From DATDIC01 sp963777625 (GTDB lineage: Bacteria > Pseudomonadota > Alphaproteobacteria > Acetobacterales > Acetobacteraceae), in assembly GCA_963777625.1 (NCBI GenBank), contig CAVZRO010000003.1, positions 310,001-374,000 on the forward strand: a stretch of DNA of 64,000 nucleotides, in the 5' to 3' direction. Shown piece by piece: positions 36,860 to 45,790 of this stretch. Position 1 is the first letter of the stretch, and each line of letters begins with the position of its first letter. Below the pieces are notes generated by a model. That model had not been told where the DNA came from and made no database searches. It worked only from the letters and a program-made list of their open reading frames with translations. Both the position numbers and the translations under genes were made by a program.

Positions 36860-38080
36860 ATGGTGTCGGCGCTGGGCAACGGCGTCAAAGGAGGCAAGTG
36901 GTTCAGCCTGATCGATAAAATCACTCGTCCGCATACCTGGACCTGGCGTGGCATCGTGTCGCGCGCAACAAAGGGACGGCGGGCGTGGATGGTCAGAGCA
37001 TCGAGAAGTTCAGCCATCACGCGGAGCGCTGTCTCGCCGAACTCCGGGCCAGCCTGGCGGACGGCAGCTACCGGCCGCACCCGGTCAAGCGGGTGGAGAT
37101 CCCCAAGGGCGACGGCAAGACCAGTCCGCTTGGGATCCCCGTGGTGAAGGACCGCATCGTGCAGACCGCCTTGAAGATGGCAATCGAACCCATTTTAGAG
37201 GTTCAGTTCCGCCCCGGAAGCTACGGCTTCCGACCGGGGCGGGGCTGCAAGGACGCGTTGCGGGAGGTCGATCGGCTGCTGAAGGAAGGCTTCACCCATG
37301 TGGTGGACGCCGACCTGAAGAGCTACTTCGACACCATCCCGCATAAGCGGCTGCTGAGCTTGGTGGAAGGTTCGATCAGCGACGGCCGCGTGCTGGCGCT
37401 GATTGAGGCGTTCCTGCACCAGGAGATCATGTCGCAGGCGGCACACTGGCACCCCACGGCGGGCACGCCGCAGGGAGCGGTGCTGTCGCCATTGCTGGCC
37501 AACCTCTACCTGCATCCGTTGGATGTGCTGATGGAGCAGGGCGGCTGGCGGATGGTGCGCTATGCCGACGACTTCGTGATCCTGTGTGCAACGGCGGCCG
37601 AGGCCCGCGAGGCGCTGGCCCAGGTCACCGCCTGGGTCGAGGCCAATGGGCTGACCCTCCACCCGGACAAGACACGGATCGGCGACTGCCGCCAACCGGG
37701 CCAGGGGTTCGACTTCCTGGGTTACCGGTTCGAGGCCGGTCGCCGATACGTCCGCGACAAGAGCTTGCGGGCGTTGAAGGACAAGGTGCGAGAGAGGACG
37801 GGCCGCAGCCGGGGCGACAGCCTCGAGCGGATCATTGCCGATCTCAATCCGATGCTGCGCGGCTGGTTTGGGTATTTCAAACATGCGAGGCCAGCCTTGT
37901 TCCGAAGACTTGACCAGCTTAATCCGACGACGGCTGCGCGCGATCCTGCGCAAGCAGGACAAGCGGCCGTCGATGGGGCGGAACTGGTCAGATCATGCAC
38001 AATGGCCGAATGCCTTCTTCGCGGACCTCGGGCTGTTCACCCTGGAGACAGCCTGGGTAGCCGCGAGACACTCCCGATGA
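36860..38080 (+). pseudogene. ltrA: Group II intron reverse transcriptase/maturase, two frameshifts
   Basis: Reading across three frames gives about 406 residues. MVSALGNGVKGGKWFSLIDK starts the first; a missing C at about 36938 leads to HRVARNKGTAGVDGQSIEKF. The main frame holds the RT core with VEIPKGDGKTSPLGIP, SYGFRPGRGCKDAL, DLKSYFDTI and the catalytic YADD in MVRYADDFVILC, then domain X (LNPMLRGWFGYFKHARP). An extra A at about 37923 shifts into LIRRRLRAILRKQDKRPSMG, ending at 38080. Group II maturases splice their intron and copy it into new DNA sites. With two breaks the copy would need another maturase in trans. Confidence 0.87.
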
Positions 38081-38097
38081 GGAAACCAGCGACTGGA

Positions 38098-38130
38098 GAG
38101 CCGTATGCGGGAGAACCGCCCGTACGGTTC
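38098..38130 (+). ncRNA. Group II intron domain V
   Basis: The sequence GAGCCGTATGCGG-GAGAA-CCGCCCGTACGGTTC forms the conserved 34-nt domain V hairpin that carries the catalytic triad AGC and the two-nucleotide bulge (here within CGT opposite TAC). It is the catalytic metal-binding element of group II introns. A weaker hairpin for domain VI follows at 38131-38160. Confidence 0.88.
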
Positions 38131-38184
38131 GGAGCGGGGAGGCTTCCGACATCGGAGGGGAGGTTCGCTTGCGTCAGTCCGTTT

Positions 38185-39198
38185 TCAGGCGGCCGCGGCG
38201 TGAACGATGTCGGTGCGGACGGTCGCCGCCCCCTCGTCTCCTAGATGGCATGCCGATACATGCGCCGTGCCCACGTCCCGCAACCGTGGTTCCTCCACCA
38301 GGCAGCGATCGAACACGAACGGGCACCGCGTATGGAACCGGCATCCGCTCGGCGGGTTGATCGGGCTCGGCACATCGCCTTTCAGAATGATCCGGTGGCG
38401 CTTCGCCTCCGGGTCCGGGACTGGCACCGCCGACAGCAGTGCCTGCGTGTACGGGTGATGCGGGGCGCCGAACAAGGTGGCGCGATCCGCCAGCTCCACG
38501 ATCTTCCCCAGATACATCACCGCGACCCGATGCGTCAGATGCTCGACGATCGCCAGGTCATGGCTGATGAACAGCAGCGTCAGCCCCAGCTCGTCCTGCA
38601 GCTCGGCGAGCAGATTGATGATCTGCGCCTTCACCGACACGTCGAGCGCCGATACCGCCTCGTCGCAGATGATCAGGTCCGCTCCCGGCGCCAGCGCCCG
38701 AGCAATCCCTACGCGCTGTCGCTGCCCACCGGAGAACTCGTGCGGATACCGCGTCATCGCATCGCGCGGCAGTCTTACCTTCTCCAGCAGTCCGGCGATC
38801 CGCTGCTCCAGCGCGGCTCCGTGCGCCAGGCCGAAATTGGTGATCGGTTCGGCCAGTATCTCGCGTACCCGCATGCGCGGGTTCAGGCTGCTGTATGGGT
38901 CCTGGAACACCACCTGCATGCGCTGCCGCAACGGGCGCAACTGCGCGGCCGGCAGATTATCGATCCGCTGCCCATCCAGCCGCACCTCGCCGGCGGTCGG
39001 CGCGATCAGCCGCAGGATCGCCCGCCCCACGGTCGATTTGCCGCACCCCGATTCCCCGACCAGCGACAGCGTCTCCCCGCGCGCGATCGAGAAGCTGACC
39101 CCATCCACCGCGTACACCTTCGCGGTCTCGCCCCCCAGCACCCCGCCATAAATGGGGAAATGCTTCTTCAGCCCCTCGACCTCCAGCAGTGGAGTCAT
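38185..39198 (-). CDS. Oligopeptide/dipeptide ABC transporter ATPase (DppF type)
   Basis: The 337-residue ATPase has the DppF/OppF start (LLEVEGLKKHFPIYGGVLGG), Walker A GESGCGKST, Q-loop FQDPYSSLNPR, signature FSGGQRQR, Walker B LIICDEAVSALDV and H-loop FISHDLAIV. The family-specific Cys-rich end (GCRFHTRCPFVFDRC) probably binds an iron-sulfur cluster or zinc. It shares an ATGA overlap with the upstream DppD gene. In the complex it pairs with DppD to power import of peptides or related ligands. Confidence 0.93.
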   Translation of the reverse strand: MTPLLEVEGLKKHFPIYGGVLGGETAKVYAVDGVSFSIARGETLSLVGESGCGKSTVGRAILRLIAPTAGEVRLDGQRIDNLPAAQLRPLRQRMQVVFQDPYSSLNPRMRVREILAEPITNFGLAHGAALEQRIAGLLEKVRLPRDAMTRYPHEFSGGQRQRVGIARALAPGADLIICDEAVSALDVSVKAQIINLLAELQDELGLTLLFISHDLAIVEHLTHRVAVMYLGKIVELADRATLFGAPHHPYTQALLSAVPVPDPEAKRHRIILKGDVPSPINPPSGCRFHTRCPFVFDRCLVEEPRLRDVGTAHVSACHLGDEGAATVRTDIVHAAAA

Positions 39199-40241
39199 GC
39201 CGACATCACCCCGCCGCTGACCGCGTCACGTCCCCCTCTCCCGCTTGCGGGAGAGGGCAGGGGTGAGGGAGCCAAGTGGCAGGCCGCCCAATGACCCTCG
39301 GCCTTCTGCTCGATCGCCGGCGCCGTCCGCCGGCACACCTCCATGACGAACGGACACCGGCCGGCAAACGCACAGCCCACGATCGGCTCCCGCAGGCTCG
39401 GCACCAGGCCGGGGATTTCCGTCAGCCGCCCGCGCCCGTGCATGCCTAACGAGGATCCCAGCTTCGGCACCGCGCCCAGCAAGCCTTGCGTGTACGGATG
39501 CAGCGGTCGCGCGAAGATCTCCCGCACCGAAGCTTCCTCCACCTTGCGGCCGGCGTACATCACCACCACCCGCTCGGCCATTTCCGCCACCACGCCCAGA
39601 TCGTGCGTGATCAGCATGATCGCCGAGCCCATCCGGCGCTTCAAATCCCGCATCAGGTCCAGGATCTGCGCCTGGATCGTCACGTCCAGCGCGGTGGTCG
39701 GCTCGTCGGCGATCAACAGCTTCGGGTTGCAGGCCAGCGCCATCGCGATCATCACCCGCTGGCGCATGCCGCCCGACAACTGGTGCGGATATTCGCGGAC
39801 GCGGCGGACCGGCTCCGGAATCCCCACCAGCACCAGCATGTCGATTGCCTTCGCCTCGGCCGCCCGTGCACTTAGCCCCTGGTGCAGCCGCAGCGTCTCG
39901 CCGATCTGTCGCCCGACGGTCAGCACCGGGTTCAGGCTGGTCATCGGCTCCTGGAAGATCATCGATATTTCGTTGCCGCGGATATGCCGCATCTCGGCTT
40001 CCGGCAGCGTCAGCAATTCGCGTCCCTGGAATCTCACGGACCCGGCAATTTTGCCCGGCGGTTCCTGGATCAGCCGCAGGATGGACATGGAGGTGACGGA
40101 TTTCCCGCACCCGGATTCGCCCACGACGCCGACCGTTTCACCTGCATCCACACTGAACGACAATCCCTCGACCGCCCGCACGACCCCATCCGGCGTGCCG
40201 AAATGGGTCTGCAGGCTGGTGACCTCCAGCAGTGCCGTCAC
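39195..40241 (-). CDS. Oligopeptide/dipeptide ABC transporter ATPase (DppD type)
   Basis: A GTG at 40241 overlaps the permease stop (GTGA) and gives 348 residues starting VTALLEVTSLQTHFGTPDGV. It has Walker A GESGCGKSV, the EPPGKIAGSVRFQGREL insertion of DppD/OppD, Q-loop FQEPMTSLNP, signature LSGGMRQR, Walker B LLIADEPTTALDV and GCAFAGRCPFVMEVC. The last 20 or so residues (PLPSPASGRGGRDAVSGG) are coded by a CTCTCCCGC-palindrome (39233-39257), a dispersed repeat found elsewhere in the window, so the C-terminus has been remodelled by repeat insertion while the ATGA overlap with dppF is kept. Confidence 0.93.
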   Translation of the reverse strand: MTALLEVTSLQTHFGTPDGVVRAVEGLSFSVDAGETVGVVGESGCGKSVTSMSILRLIQEPPGKIAGSVRFQGRELLTLPEAEMRHIRGNEISMIFQEPMTSLNPVLTVGRQIGETLRLHQGLSARAAEAKAIDMLVLVGIPEPVRRVREYPHQLSGGMRQRVMIAMALACNPKLLIADEPTTALDVTIQAQILDLMRDLKRRMGSAIMLITHDLGVVAEMAERVVVMYAGRKVEEASVREIFARPLHPYTQGLLGAVPKLGSSLGMHGRGRLTEIPGLVPSLREPIVGCAFAGRCPFVMEVCRRTAPAIEQKAEGHWAACHLAPSPLPSPASGRGGRDAVSGGVMSA

Positions 40242-41134
40242 AGCCGCTTCGCCAACCGCGGATCGAGCGCGTCGCGCAGCCCGTCGCCCACCAGATTGAC
40301 CGACAGCACCGTGATGCAGAGGAAAATCGCCGGAAAGAACACGATGTACGGCTTGATCTGCCAGAGCGCCCGGCCCTCCGCCATGATGTTTCCCCAGCTC
40401 GGGATCGTCGGCGGCGTGCCGGCGCCGATGAACGACAGGATCGCCTCGTTGATCATCGCCGAGGCGCAGATCACCGTCGCCTGCACCAGCAGCACCGCCA
40501 GCGTATTGGGCAGGATGTGCCGCATGATGATGCGCGGGAACCGCGTTCCAGCCGCGATCGCGCCTTCCACGAACGGCTGCTCGCGCAGCGACAGCACGAT
40601 GCCGCGGATCAGCCGTGCCACGCGCGGGAATTCCGGCACCGCCAGCGCGATGATCACGTTCTGCACGGAGGCGCGGGTCAGCGCCATCAGCGCGATCGCC
40701 AGCAGGATCGGCGGGATCGACATCAGCCCGTCCATTATCCGCATGATCACGGAATCGACCGCGCGCGAGAACCCGGCCACCGCGCCGATCGCGGTGCCCA
40801 CCACCGAGGACACCAGCGCCACCGCAAACCCCACGCCGAGCGAGACGCGTGCGCCATAAAGCACCCGCGAGTAGATATCGCGCCCCAGCATGTCGGTGCC
40901 GAACCAGTAGAGCACCGACGGATCGCGGATGCGTTTGGCCGGTGCGATCGCGGTGGGATCCGTGGTTCCCAGCCACGGAGCGAACAGGGCGATGAACAGC
41001 ATCACCCCGAGCAGCGCCGCGCCCAGCGCCGTCGTCGGATGCCGCCGGATGAAGGTCAGCACACGCCCACGCCGCCGGATCGGCGGCAGTACGTCCGGAA
41101 GCGCGGCGGCTGCCGCGGGGACGGTGGTGCTCAA
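40238..41134 (-). CDS. Dipeptide-type ABC transporter permease (DppC)
   Basis: The 298-residue permease starts with TTG at 41134, which overlaps the DppB stop as TTGA. It has six membrane segments, an N-terminal soluble tail typical of DppC/OppC (RRRGRVLTFIRRHPTTALGA), FGTDMLGRDIYSRVLYGARV and the EAA-type loop VEGAIAAGTRFPRIIMRHILP. The ORF can be extended far upstream only through the DppB gene's other frame. It is the second permease of the heterodimer. Confidence 0.93.
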   Translation of the reverse strand: MSTTVPAAAAALPDVLPPIRRRGRVLTFIRRHPTTALGAALLGVMLFIALFAPWLGTTDPTAIAPAKRIRDPSVLYWFGTDMLGRDIYSRVLYGARVSLGVGFAVALVSSVVGTAIGAVAGFSRAVDSVIMRIMDGLMSIPPILLAIALMALTRASVQNVIIALAVPEFPRVARLIRGIVLSLREQPFVEGAIAAGTRFPRIIMRHILPNTLAVLLVQATVICASAMINEAILSFIGAGTPPTIPSWGNIMAEGRALWQIKPYIVFFPAIFLCITVLSVNLVGDGLRDALDPRLAKRL

Positions 41135-42072
41135 TACCGGATCCTCGGGTCGAACAGGGTGTACAGCAGATCGACGATCAGGTTGATGATCACATAGACG
41201 AAGCTGAACATCAGCACGACTCCCTGGATCACCGGGTAATCCCGCTGCAGGATCGCATCCGTGGTCAGCCGCCCCAGGCCGGGGATGGCGAACACGGTCT
41301 CGGTCACCACCGCCCCGCCGATCAGCAGCGCCACGCCCAGCCCGACCACCGTGACGATCGGCACCGCGGCGTTCTTCAGCGCGTGCACGTACAGGATGCC
41401 CGACTGCCCGACGCCCTTGGCCCGCGCGGTGCGCACGTAGTCCTGGCTGAGTACTTCCAGCATGGTCGCTCGCGTAATGCGGGCGATCAGGGCGATATAG
41501 ATCAGTCCCAGAGCCACCGACGGCAGGATCAGCGTGCGCAGGAACGGCCACAGGCCGTGGCTGATGGGGGTGAACCCCTGTACCGGCAGCCAGCCGAGCT
41601 TCAGCGCGAAGATATAGGCCAATATGTAACCGACCACGAAGACCGGCGTGGAGAACCCGAACACCGCCAGCACCATGACCATGCGGTCGATCCACGTCCC
41701 CTGCTTCCAGGCGGCCACGACACCGAGCGGGATCGCCACCACCAGTGACAGCAGCACGGTCAGCACCATCAGCGACAACGTCGGCTCCAGCCGCTGGCTG
41801 ATCATGTGCGTGACCGGCAGGTTGGTGAAAATCGAGGTGCCCAGATCGCCGTGCAGCACGTGCCACAGCCAATCGCCGAAGCGCACCACGAACGGCCGGT
41901 CCAGCCCCAGCGAGACGCGGATGCGGGCGATGTCGGCCGGCGTCGCCTGGTCGCCGGCGATGATGGCCGCCGGGTCGCCGGGCGCGAGATAGAGCAGGCT
42001 GAACACGAAGAAGGCGACGAACAGCATCACCGGGATGGTCGTCAGGACGCGTCGGGCGGCGTAGGCCAGCAT
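41131..42072 (-). CDS. Dipeptide-type ABC transporter permease (DppB)
   Basis: A 313-residue inner-membrane permease starting MLAYAARRVLTTIPVMLFVA. It carries six membrane segments, the periplasmic LYLAPGDPAAIIAGDQATP and GDLGTSIFTNLPV, and the EAA loop DYVRTARAKGVGQSGILYVHALKNA. It is first in the surviving operon dppB-C-D-F, whose genes overlap by four bases each. The gene immediately upstream is a deleted binding-protein gene. Confidence 0.94.
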   Translation of the reverse strand: MLAYAARRVLTTIPVMLFVAFFVFSLLYLAPGDPAAIIAGDQATPADIARIRVSLGLDRPFVVRFGDWLWHVLHGDLGTSIFTNLPVTHMISQRLEPTLSLMVLTVLLSLVVAIPLGVVAAWKQGTWIDRMVMVLAVFGFSTPVFVVGYILAYIFALKLGWLPVQGFTPISHGLWPFLRTLILPSVALGLIYIALIARITRATMLEVLSQDYVRTARAKGVGQSGILYVHALKNAAVPIVTVVGLGVALLIGGAVVTETVFAIPGLGRLTTDAILQRDYPVIQGVVLMFSFVYVIINLIVDLLYTLFDPRIRY

Positions 42073-42079
42073 GCCTGGG

Positions 42080-42193
42080 TCAGCTCTTGGTCACGCCGAA
42101 GCGCGGCACGTCGACATCGGCGCCGTGGGCAATGCGCGGCGGGCGCAGGCTGGTGGCCGCCGCAGCAGATGGCAGGAAGGCATGTCGCCGCAT
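42080..42193 (-). pseudogene. Remnant of a peptide-binding protein gene
   Basis: A 37-codon ORF reads MRRHAFLPSAAAATSLRPPR and then IAHGADVDVPRFGVTKS. The first 25 residues look like the signal of family 5 binding proteins (compare the one at 29311), and the last ten like such a protein's C-terminus. The original gene would have been about 1.5 kb, so nearly all has been lost in one in-frame deletion. Its position, eight bases before dppB on the same strand, is where a binding protein gene normally stands. Confidence 0.6.
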
Positions 42194-42293
42194 CGCAAGG
42201 CTCCCCCGGCTTATTTTTGTTGCAGCCCGCCTGGCGCGGCCTGGATGCCGGAGTTAAGCGGTCGGCGTGGCGCAATGCAATATCAGGGCCGTA

Positions 42294-43763
42294 CTACAGC
42301 AGCAGCTTCGGCGCGGTTTCACTGTCCAACGGCCAGATCGGCCGTTGCACCCTGGTATAGGGAACTTTGCGGTAATCGCGACTGAGCGGACCGTCGGCAT
42401 CGACATAGATCACCTTTTTCGCGATCGGCCCGTACGCCGCCATGAAATGGTTGGTCGATTTCACCACCACCAGCTTGCGCGCATGCGGCTCTATCCCGAG
42501 ATTGGTGAACAGTTCCAGCCCCAGCGCCTGGGTGCGGTTGCTGATCAGCACGACGTCGATGCCGCCGACGCGTATCGCGGCGCAATCGCCGAGCGGCACG
42601 CGGGTGGGGCCGAAGCTCTGCCAGCAGTCGCGCTTCAGCGCCGTTACAGTTACGTCCGCATCCACCGGTGGCCCGGACGCGGGACCGGTCTTGCCGCCAA
42701 AACGCAGCGGAAAACGCGCGCCTTCGCCCGCATCGAAGCAGAGCCGCACGGCGATCGGATCCCAGATCGGGCCGAGCGCCGCGTCGTGCGCATCGCGCTC
42801 GATCAGCCGCCGCAGGATGGTGGTATTGTCCGACGGCGCGCCGCCGCCCGCGTTGTCGGCCGGATCCGCCATCACCACCGGTGCCGCATTGAATGCCAGT
42901 GCGGCGGCGACGCCATCGTTCACCGGCAGATAGTCCGGCGCGGTGCGCCCGCGCATCGAGATGAATTCCTGTCCGATCTCGGTCGCCAGGCGATCCGCCT
43001 TGGCCTTGTCATTGTCGGTGACCACCAATATGCGGCCCGATAATTCCGGCACGTCGGCATATGGGAAACAATGCCCGATGGAGACCGACAGAACCCCATC
43101 CTTGCCCTCCAGCGCGGAGGTGCGATCGACAAAGCCGCGCATCAGCGGCAGCGTGGTCGGATAGCTGGCGATCTGCCGGCAGTCGTACAGGGACATCACC
43201 GGCTTTATTTCACCCCGCACCGTGCGCAGCACCAGGTTCAGCAGGTCCTCCGCGCGCTCCACCACGTCGGTGTGCGGAAACTCCTTGTACAGAATGATGA
43301 TGTCCGCCAGCCGCACGCGCTTCACGGTCAAATGGCAATGCGGATCGAGCTCCACGCCGATGACGCAGCGCGGCCCGACGATCGCCCGCACCCGCTCGAT
43401 CACGTCGCCCTCCACGTCATCGTAGCCGTGCGCAACCATTGCCCCGTGCAGTCCCAGCAGCACGCCATCCAGCGGCATCGCCGCGTGCACCTGGCTGAGT
43501 ATTTCGTCACGCATGAACTCGTAATCCGCGCGGCTGGTGGTGCCGGCGGGGCTGGCGGCGAAGCAGCTTCCCTCGATCAGGGTGAAGCCTTCGGCCGCGG
43601 CACGTTGGCGTGCCACGAACAACGGCGCGGTGCACATCACCGGCGCATCGTGGGGGTGTTCGCCGGGGCGGAGGAACACAGACTCCCGGTACGCCGCAAG
43701 CGAGGTGGGAAGCGGCGAGAACGTGTTGGTCTCGGTGGCGATGGTGGCGCTGAACAGGCGCAT
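42294..43763 (-). CDS. M81 family metallopeptidase (microcystinase C-like)
   Basis: A 489-residue member of the MlrC family, named from the zinc peptidase degrading linearised microcystin; environmental members have other, mostly unknown substrates. The start MRLFSATIATETNTFSPLPT, GLHGAMVAHGYDDVEGD and VIGVELDPHCHLTVKRV (probable zinc ligands) lie in the N-terminal DUF1485 domain. NAGGGAPSDNTTILRRL and STNHFMAAYGPIAKKVIYVD belong to the C-terminal domain. ATG 43763 was preferred over 43832. It is divergent from the RraA-like gene, with which it may share a 170-base control region; both lie next to the peptide transporter. Confidence 0.9.
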   Translation of the reverse strand: MRLFSATIATETNTFSPLPTSLAAYRESVFLRPGEHPHDAPVMCTAPLFVARQRAAAEGFTLIEGSCFAASPAGTTSRADYEFMRDEILSQVHAAMPLDGVLLGLHGAMVAHGYDDVEGDVIERVRAIVGPRCVIGVELDPHCHLTVKRVRLADIIILYKEFPHTDVVERAEDLLNLVLRTVRGEIKPVMSLYDCRQIASYPTTLPLMRGFVDRTSALEGKDGVLSVSIGHCFPYADVPELSGRILVVTDNDKAKADRLATEIGQEFISMRGRTAPDYLPVNDGVAAALAFNAAPVVMADPADNAGGGAPSDNTTILRRLIERDAHDAALGPIWDPIAVRLCFDAGEGARFPLRFGGKTGPASGPPVDADVTVTALKRDCWQSFGPTRVPLGDCAAIRVGGIDVVLISNRTQALGLELFTNLGIEPHARKLVVVKSTNHFMAAYGPIAKKVIYVDADGPLSRDYRKVPYTRVQRPIWPLDSETAPKLLL

Positions 43764-43935
43764 GCAGGTGTCTCCCACGCGATGGCCGACGGTTGTGCCG
43801 CGCAGGATGCGCGTGCTGCAACATGTCGGCAACCGACCGAGCGGGCCACAACCGGATCGGGTCGGCTTGCGGTGTGCGGCGGCGGCAGCGAAACTGAGGC
43901 GGCAATATTCATTTTCACTTCAGGGAGATGCCGCC

Positions 43936-44631
43936 ATGGCCGACCGGCCGTTCACGCAAGCGGATTTGGATGCACTGCGGCAATGGGACACGCCGACAAT
44001 CTGCAACGGACTGGAGCTGGTGGCGCCGGAGCGGCGGGCGATCGGGTTCACGACCCAACCGCTGGTTCCGATCGAGCCGAAGTTGCCGCCGATCGTCGGG
44101 CTGGCGCGGGTGGGCATGATCCGGGCCAAGGAGCGGCCGCGCGGAACGGTGGCGGACCGGCTGGACTGGTACGAGTACGTCGCGAAGGCCGACCTGCCGA
44201 CCATCGTCGTGTTGCAGGATCTCGATGACACGCCGGGGTATGGCGCTTGGTGGGGCGAGGTGCACTCCACCGTACACAAGTCGCTCGGAGCGCTGGGTTG
44301 TGTGACGAACGGGTCGTACCGGGATATCGATGCGTGGGCCGAAGGGTTCCAGATTGTCGGCGGGTCGGTCGGCCCGAGCCATGCGTGGGTGCATATGGTG
44401 GATTTCGGCAAGCCGGTGAACGTGCATGGGATGAACGTGGCGCATGATGACGTGATACACGCGGACCGGCACGGTGCGGTGGTGGTGCCGGCAGAGGCGG
44501 TGAAGAAGCTGCCGGCGGCGATCGAGCTGATCGCGCGGCGAGAGAAGGTGATCCTGGACGTGTGCCGGGACCCGGGATTCACGCCGGCCAAGCTGCGGGA
44601 GGCGATACGGCGGTCAGGGGAGATCCACTGA
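43936..44631 (+). CDS. RraA family protein (HMG/CHA aldolase-like)
   Basis: The 231-residue protein starts at 43936 (MADRPFTQADLDALRQWDTP) behind GGGAG. The fold signature is seen in DTPTICNGLE, the GYGAWWGEVHSTVHKSLGALG and GCVTNGSYRDIDA stretch, and HADRHGAVVVPAE. The Arg-Asp pair of class II pyruvate aldolases appears in GSYRDIDA. Family members are 4-hydroxy-4-methyl-2-oxoglutarate/4-carboxy-4-hydroxy-2-oxoadipate aldolases or regulators of RNase E; a catabolic role fits this context better. Confidence 0.87.
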   Translation: MADRPFTQADLDALRQWDTPTICNGLELVAPERRAIGFTTQPLVPIEPKLPPIVGLARVGMIRAKERPRGTVADRLDWYEYVAKADLPTIVVLQDLDDTPGYGAWWGEVHSTVHKSLGALGCVTNGSYRDIDAWAEGFQIVGGSVGPSHAWVHMVDFGKPVNVHGMNVAHDDVIHADRHGAVVVPAEAVKKLPAAIELIARREKVILDVCRDPGFTPAKLREAIRRSGEIH

Positions 44632-44705
44632 GCGGACTGGTGGCGGATCGCAGCCGGTTATCGGAGAGCCGGAATGCGAGTCTCTGTTTGGTGGCAATCT
44701 GAGAT

Positions 44706-45585
44706 TCAAATTGCGGCGTCGATTTCTGCGGTAGTCGGCATGGTGGCCTGACTGCCGCGGCGCGTGCAGCAGACCGAAGCTGCGATGGCGGCTCGGCGGA
44801 GTGCCGCGTCCAGCGGCATGCCCCGGTCCAGCGCGGCCGTGAGCACCCCGGTGAAACAATCACCGGCGCCCGTGGTATCGACTGGAATGACAGGGCGTGC
44901 CGGCACCTCAACTTTGCCCGCCGGCGATGCCGCCTCGGCGCCCTGTTTGCCCAGGGTACGCACGACTGTCGCGCCCAGCGCGCGGTGCAATTCCGCGGCG
45001 CTGGAGCCAGTGCCGAGGCGGGCGGCGAGCCAGGCTGCTTCGACTTCGTTGACGACTAGTATATTGACGGCCCGCAGCGCGACGGGGTCCAGCGCTGCGG
45101 CCGGCGCCAGGTTAAGCACGGTGCGCGCGCCACGCCGCCGGGCACGGCCGATCAGTGCCGCGGTCGCCGTGGCTGGTATTTCCATCTGCAACAGAAATGT
45201 ACTGTCCGACCGTAGCAGGTCGTCTTCCACCTGGGTGTGGGCGACTGCGAGATTTGCGCCCGAGCCGACGCCGATCACATTATTTCCATGGTCATCGACA
45301 AAGATGCCGGCGCAGCCGGTCGTATCATCGGTTTTGATCACCCGTGAGATGTCGATGCCGGTCTCGCGCAGAATGCGCAGTGCACCAGCGGCGAGCGCGT
45401 CGCGTCCGACAGCACCGGCCATGATGACGCGCGCGCCATCGCGGGCGGCGGCAACGGCCTGGTTGGCGCCCTTGCCGCCGGGCTCGATGCGAGCTGAGCG
45501 GGTCAGGATGGTTTCGCCGGGGGTCGGCAAGGAGGGCAGCGGGAAGATGATGTCCAGGTTGATGGAGCCGAGTACCGACGATCAT
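44706..45585 (-). pseudogene. rbsK: Ribokinase, frameshifted at the start
   Basis: The main frame from about 45530 has the PfkB-type kinase features: GGKGANQAVAAARDGARV, GAVGRDALAAG, ILVVNEVEAAWL and the catalytic DTTGAGDCFTGVLTAAL. The first 17 residues are in another frame. From ATG 45585, removing one G from GTCGGTACTC (about 45577) gives MIVVLGSINLDIIFPLPSLP joined to TPGETI, the standard ribokinase opening. The corrected length is about 292. Ribokinase phosphorylates D-ribose to ribose-5-phosphate. As written the substrate-binding N-terminus is lost. Confidence 0.87.
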
Positions 45586-45602
45586 TGCTGACCTGGACAG
45601 TG

Positions 45603-45677
<75 letters not shown>

Positions 45678-45743
45678 AATCGGACGCGGCGCGCCCGCAT
45701 ATAGCGCCGGCGGCGCGGCCGGGCAACTGGAACGGCCCTCACC

Positions 45744-45788
45744 CGGTTCGCTACGCGAACCGACCTCTCCCGCAATCGGGAGAGGTCG
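45744..45788 (-). terminator. Overlapping hairpins after lexA
   Basis: CGACCTCTCCCG (45761-45772) pairs with CGGGAGAGGTCG (45777-45788), a 12-bp stem with a 4-base loop three bases after the lexA stop. A second hairpin, CGGTTCGC/GCGAACCG (45744-45762), shares two bases, so the two are mutually exclusive at the edge. Neither has a long T run. The first is also a member of the dispersed CTCTCCCG palindromes. Confidence 0.6.
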
Positions 45789-45790
45789 GG

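Larger units (their letters stand above)
36393..38175 (+). mobile_element. Group II intron (3' end of IS110 remnant at left)
   Basis: An intron is shown by a maturase gene (36860-38080) followed at 38098-38130 by a textbook domain V. The structured 5' part probably begins near 36620, where GGTGAGGCCGGGGGGAGTGA starts a GC-rich region; the bases from 36393 to about 36600 look like the 3' tail of the IS110 element. The 3' end should lie near 38160-38175, only a few bases from the stop of the convergent dppF. The intron encodes no HNH domain. Exact splice sites were not determined. Confidence 0.75.
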
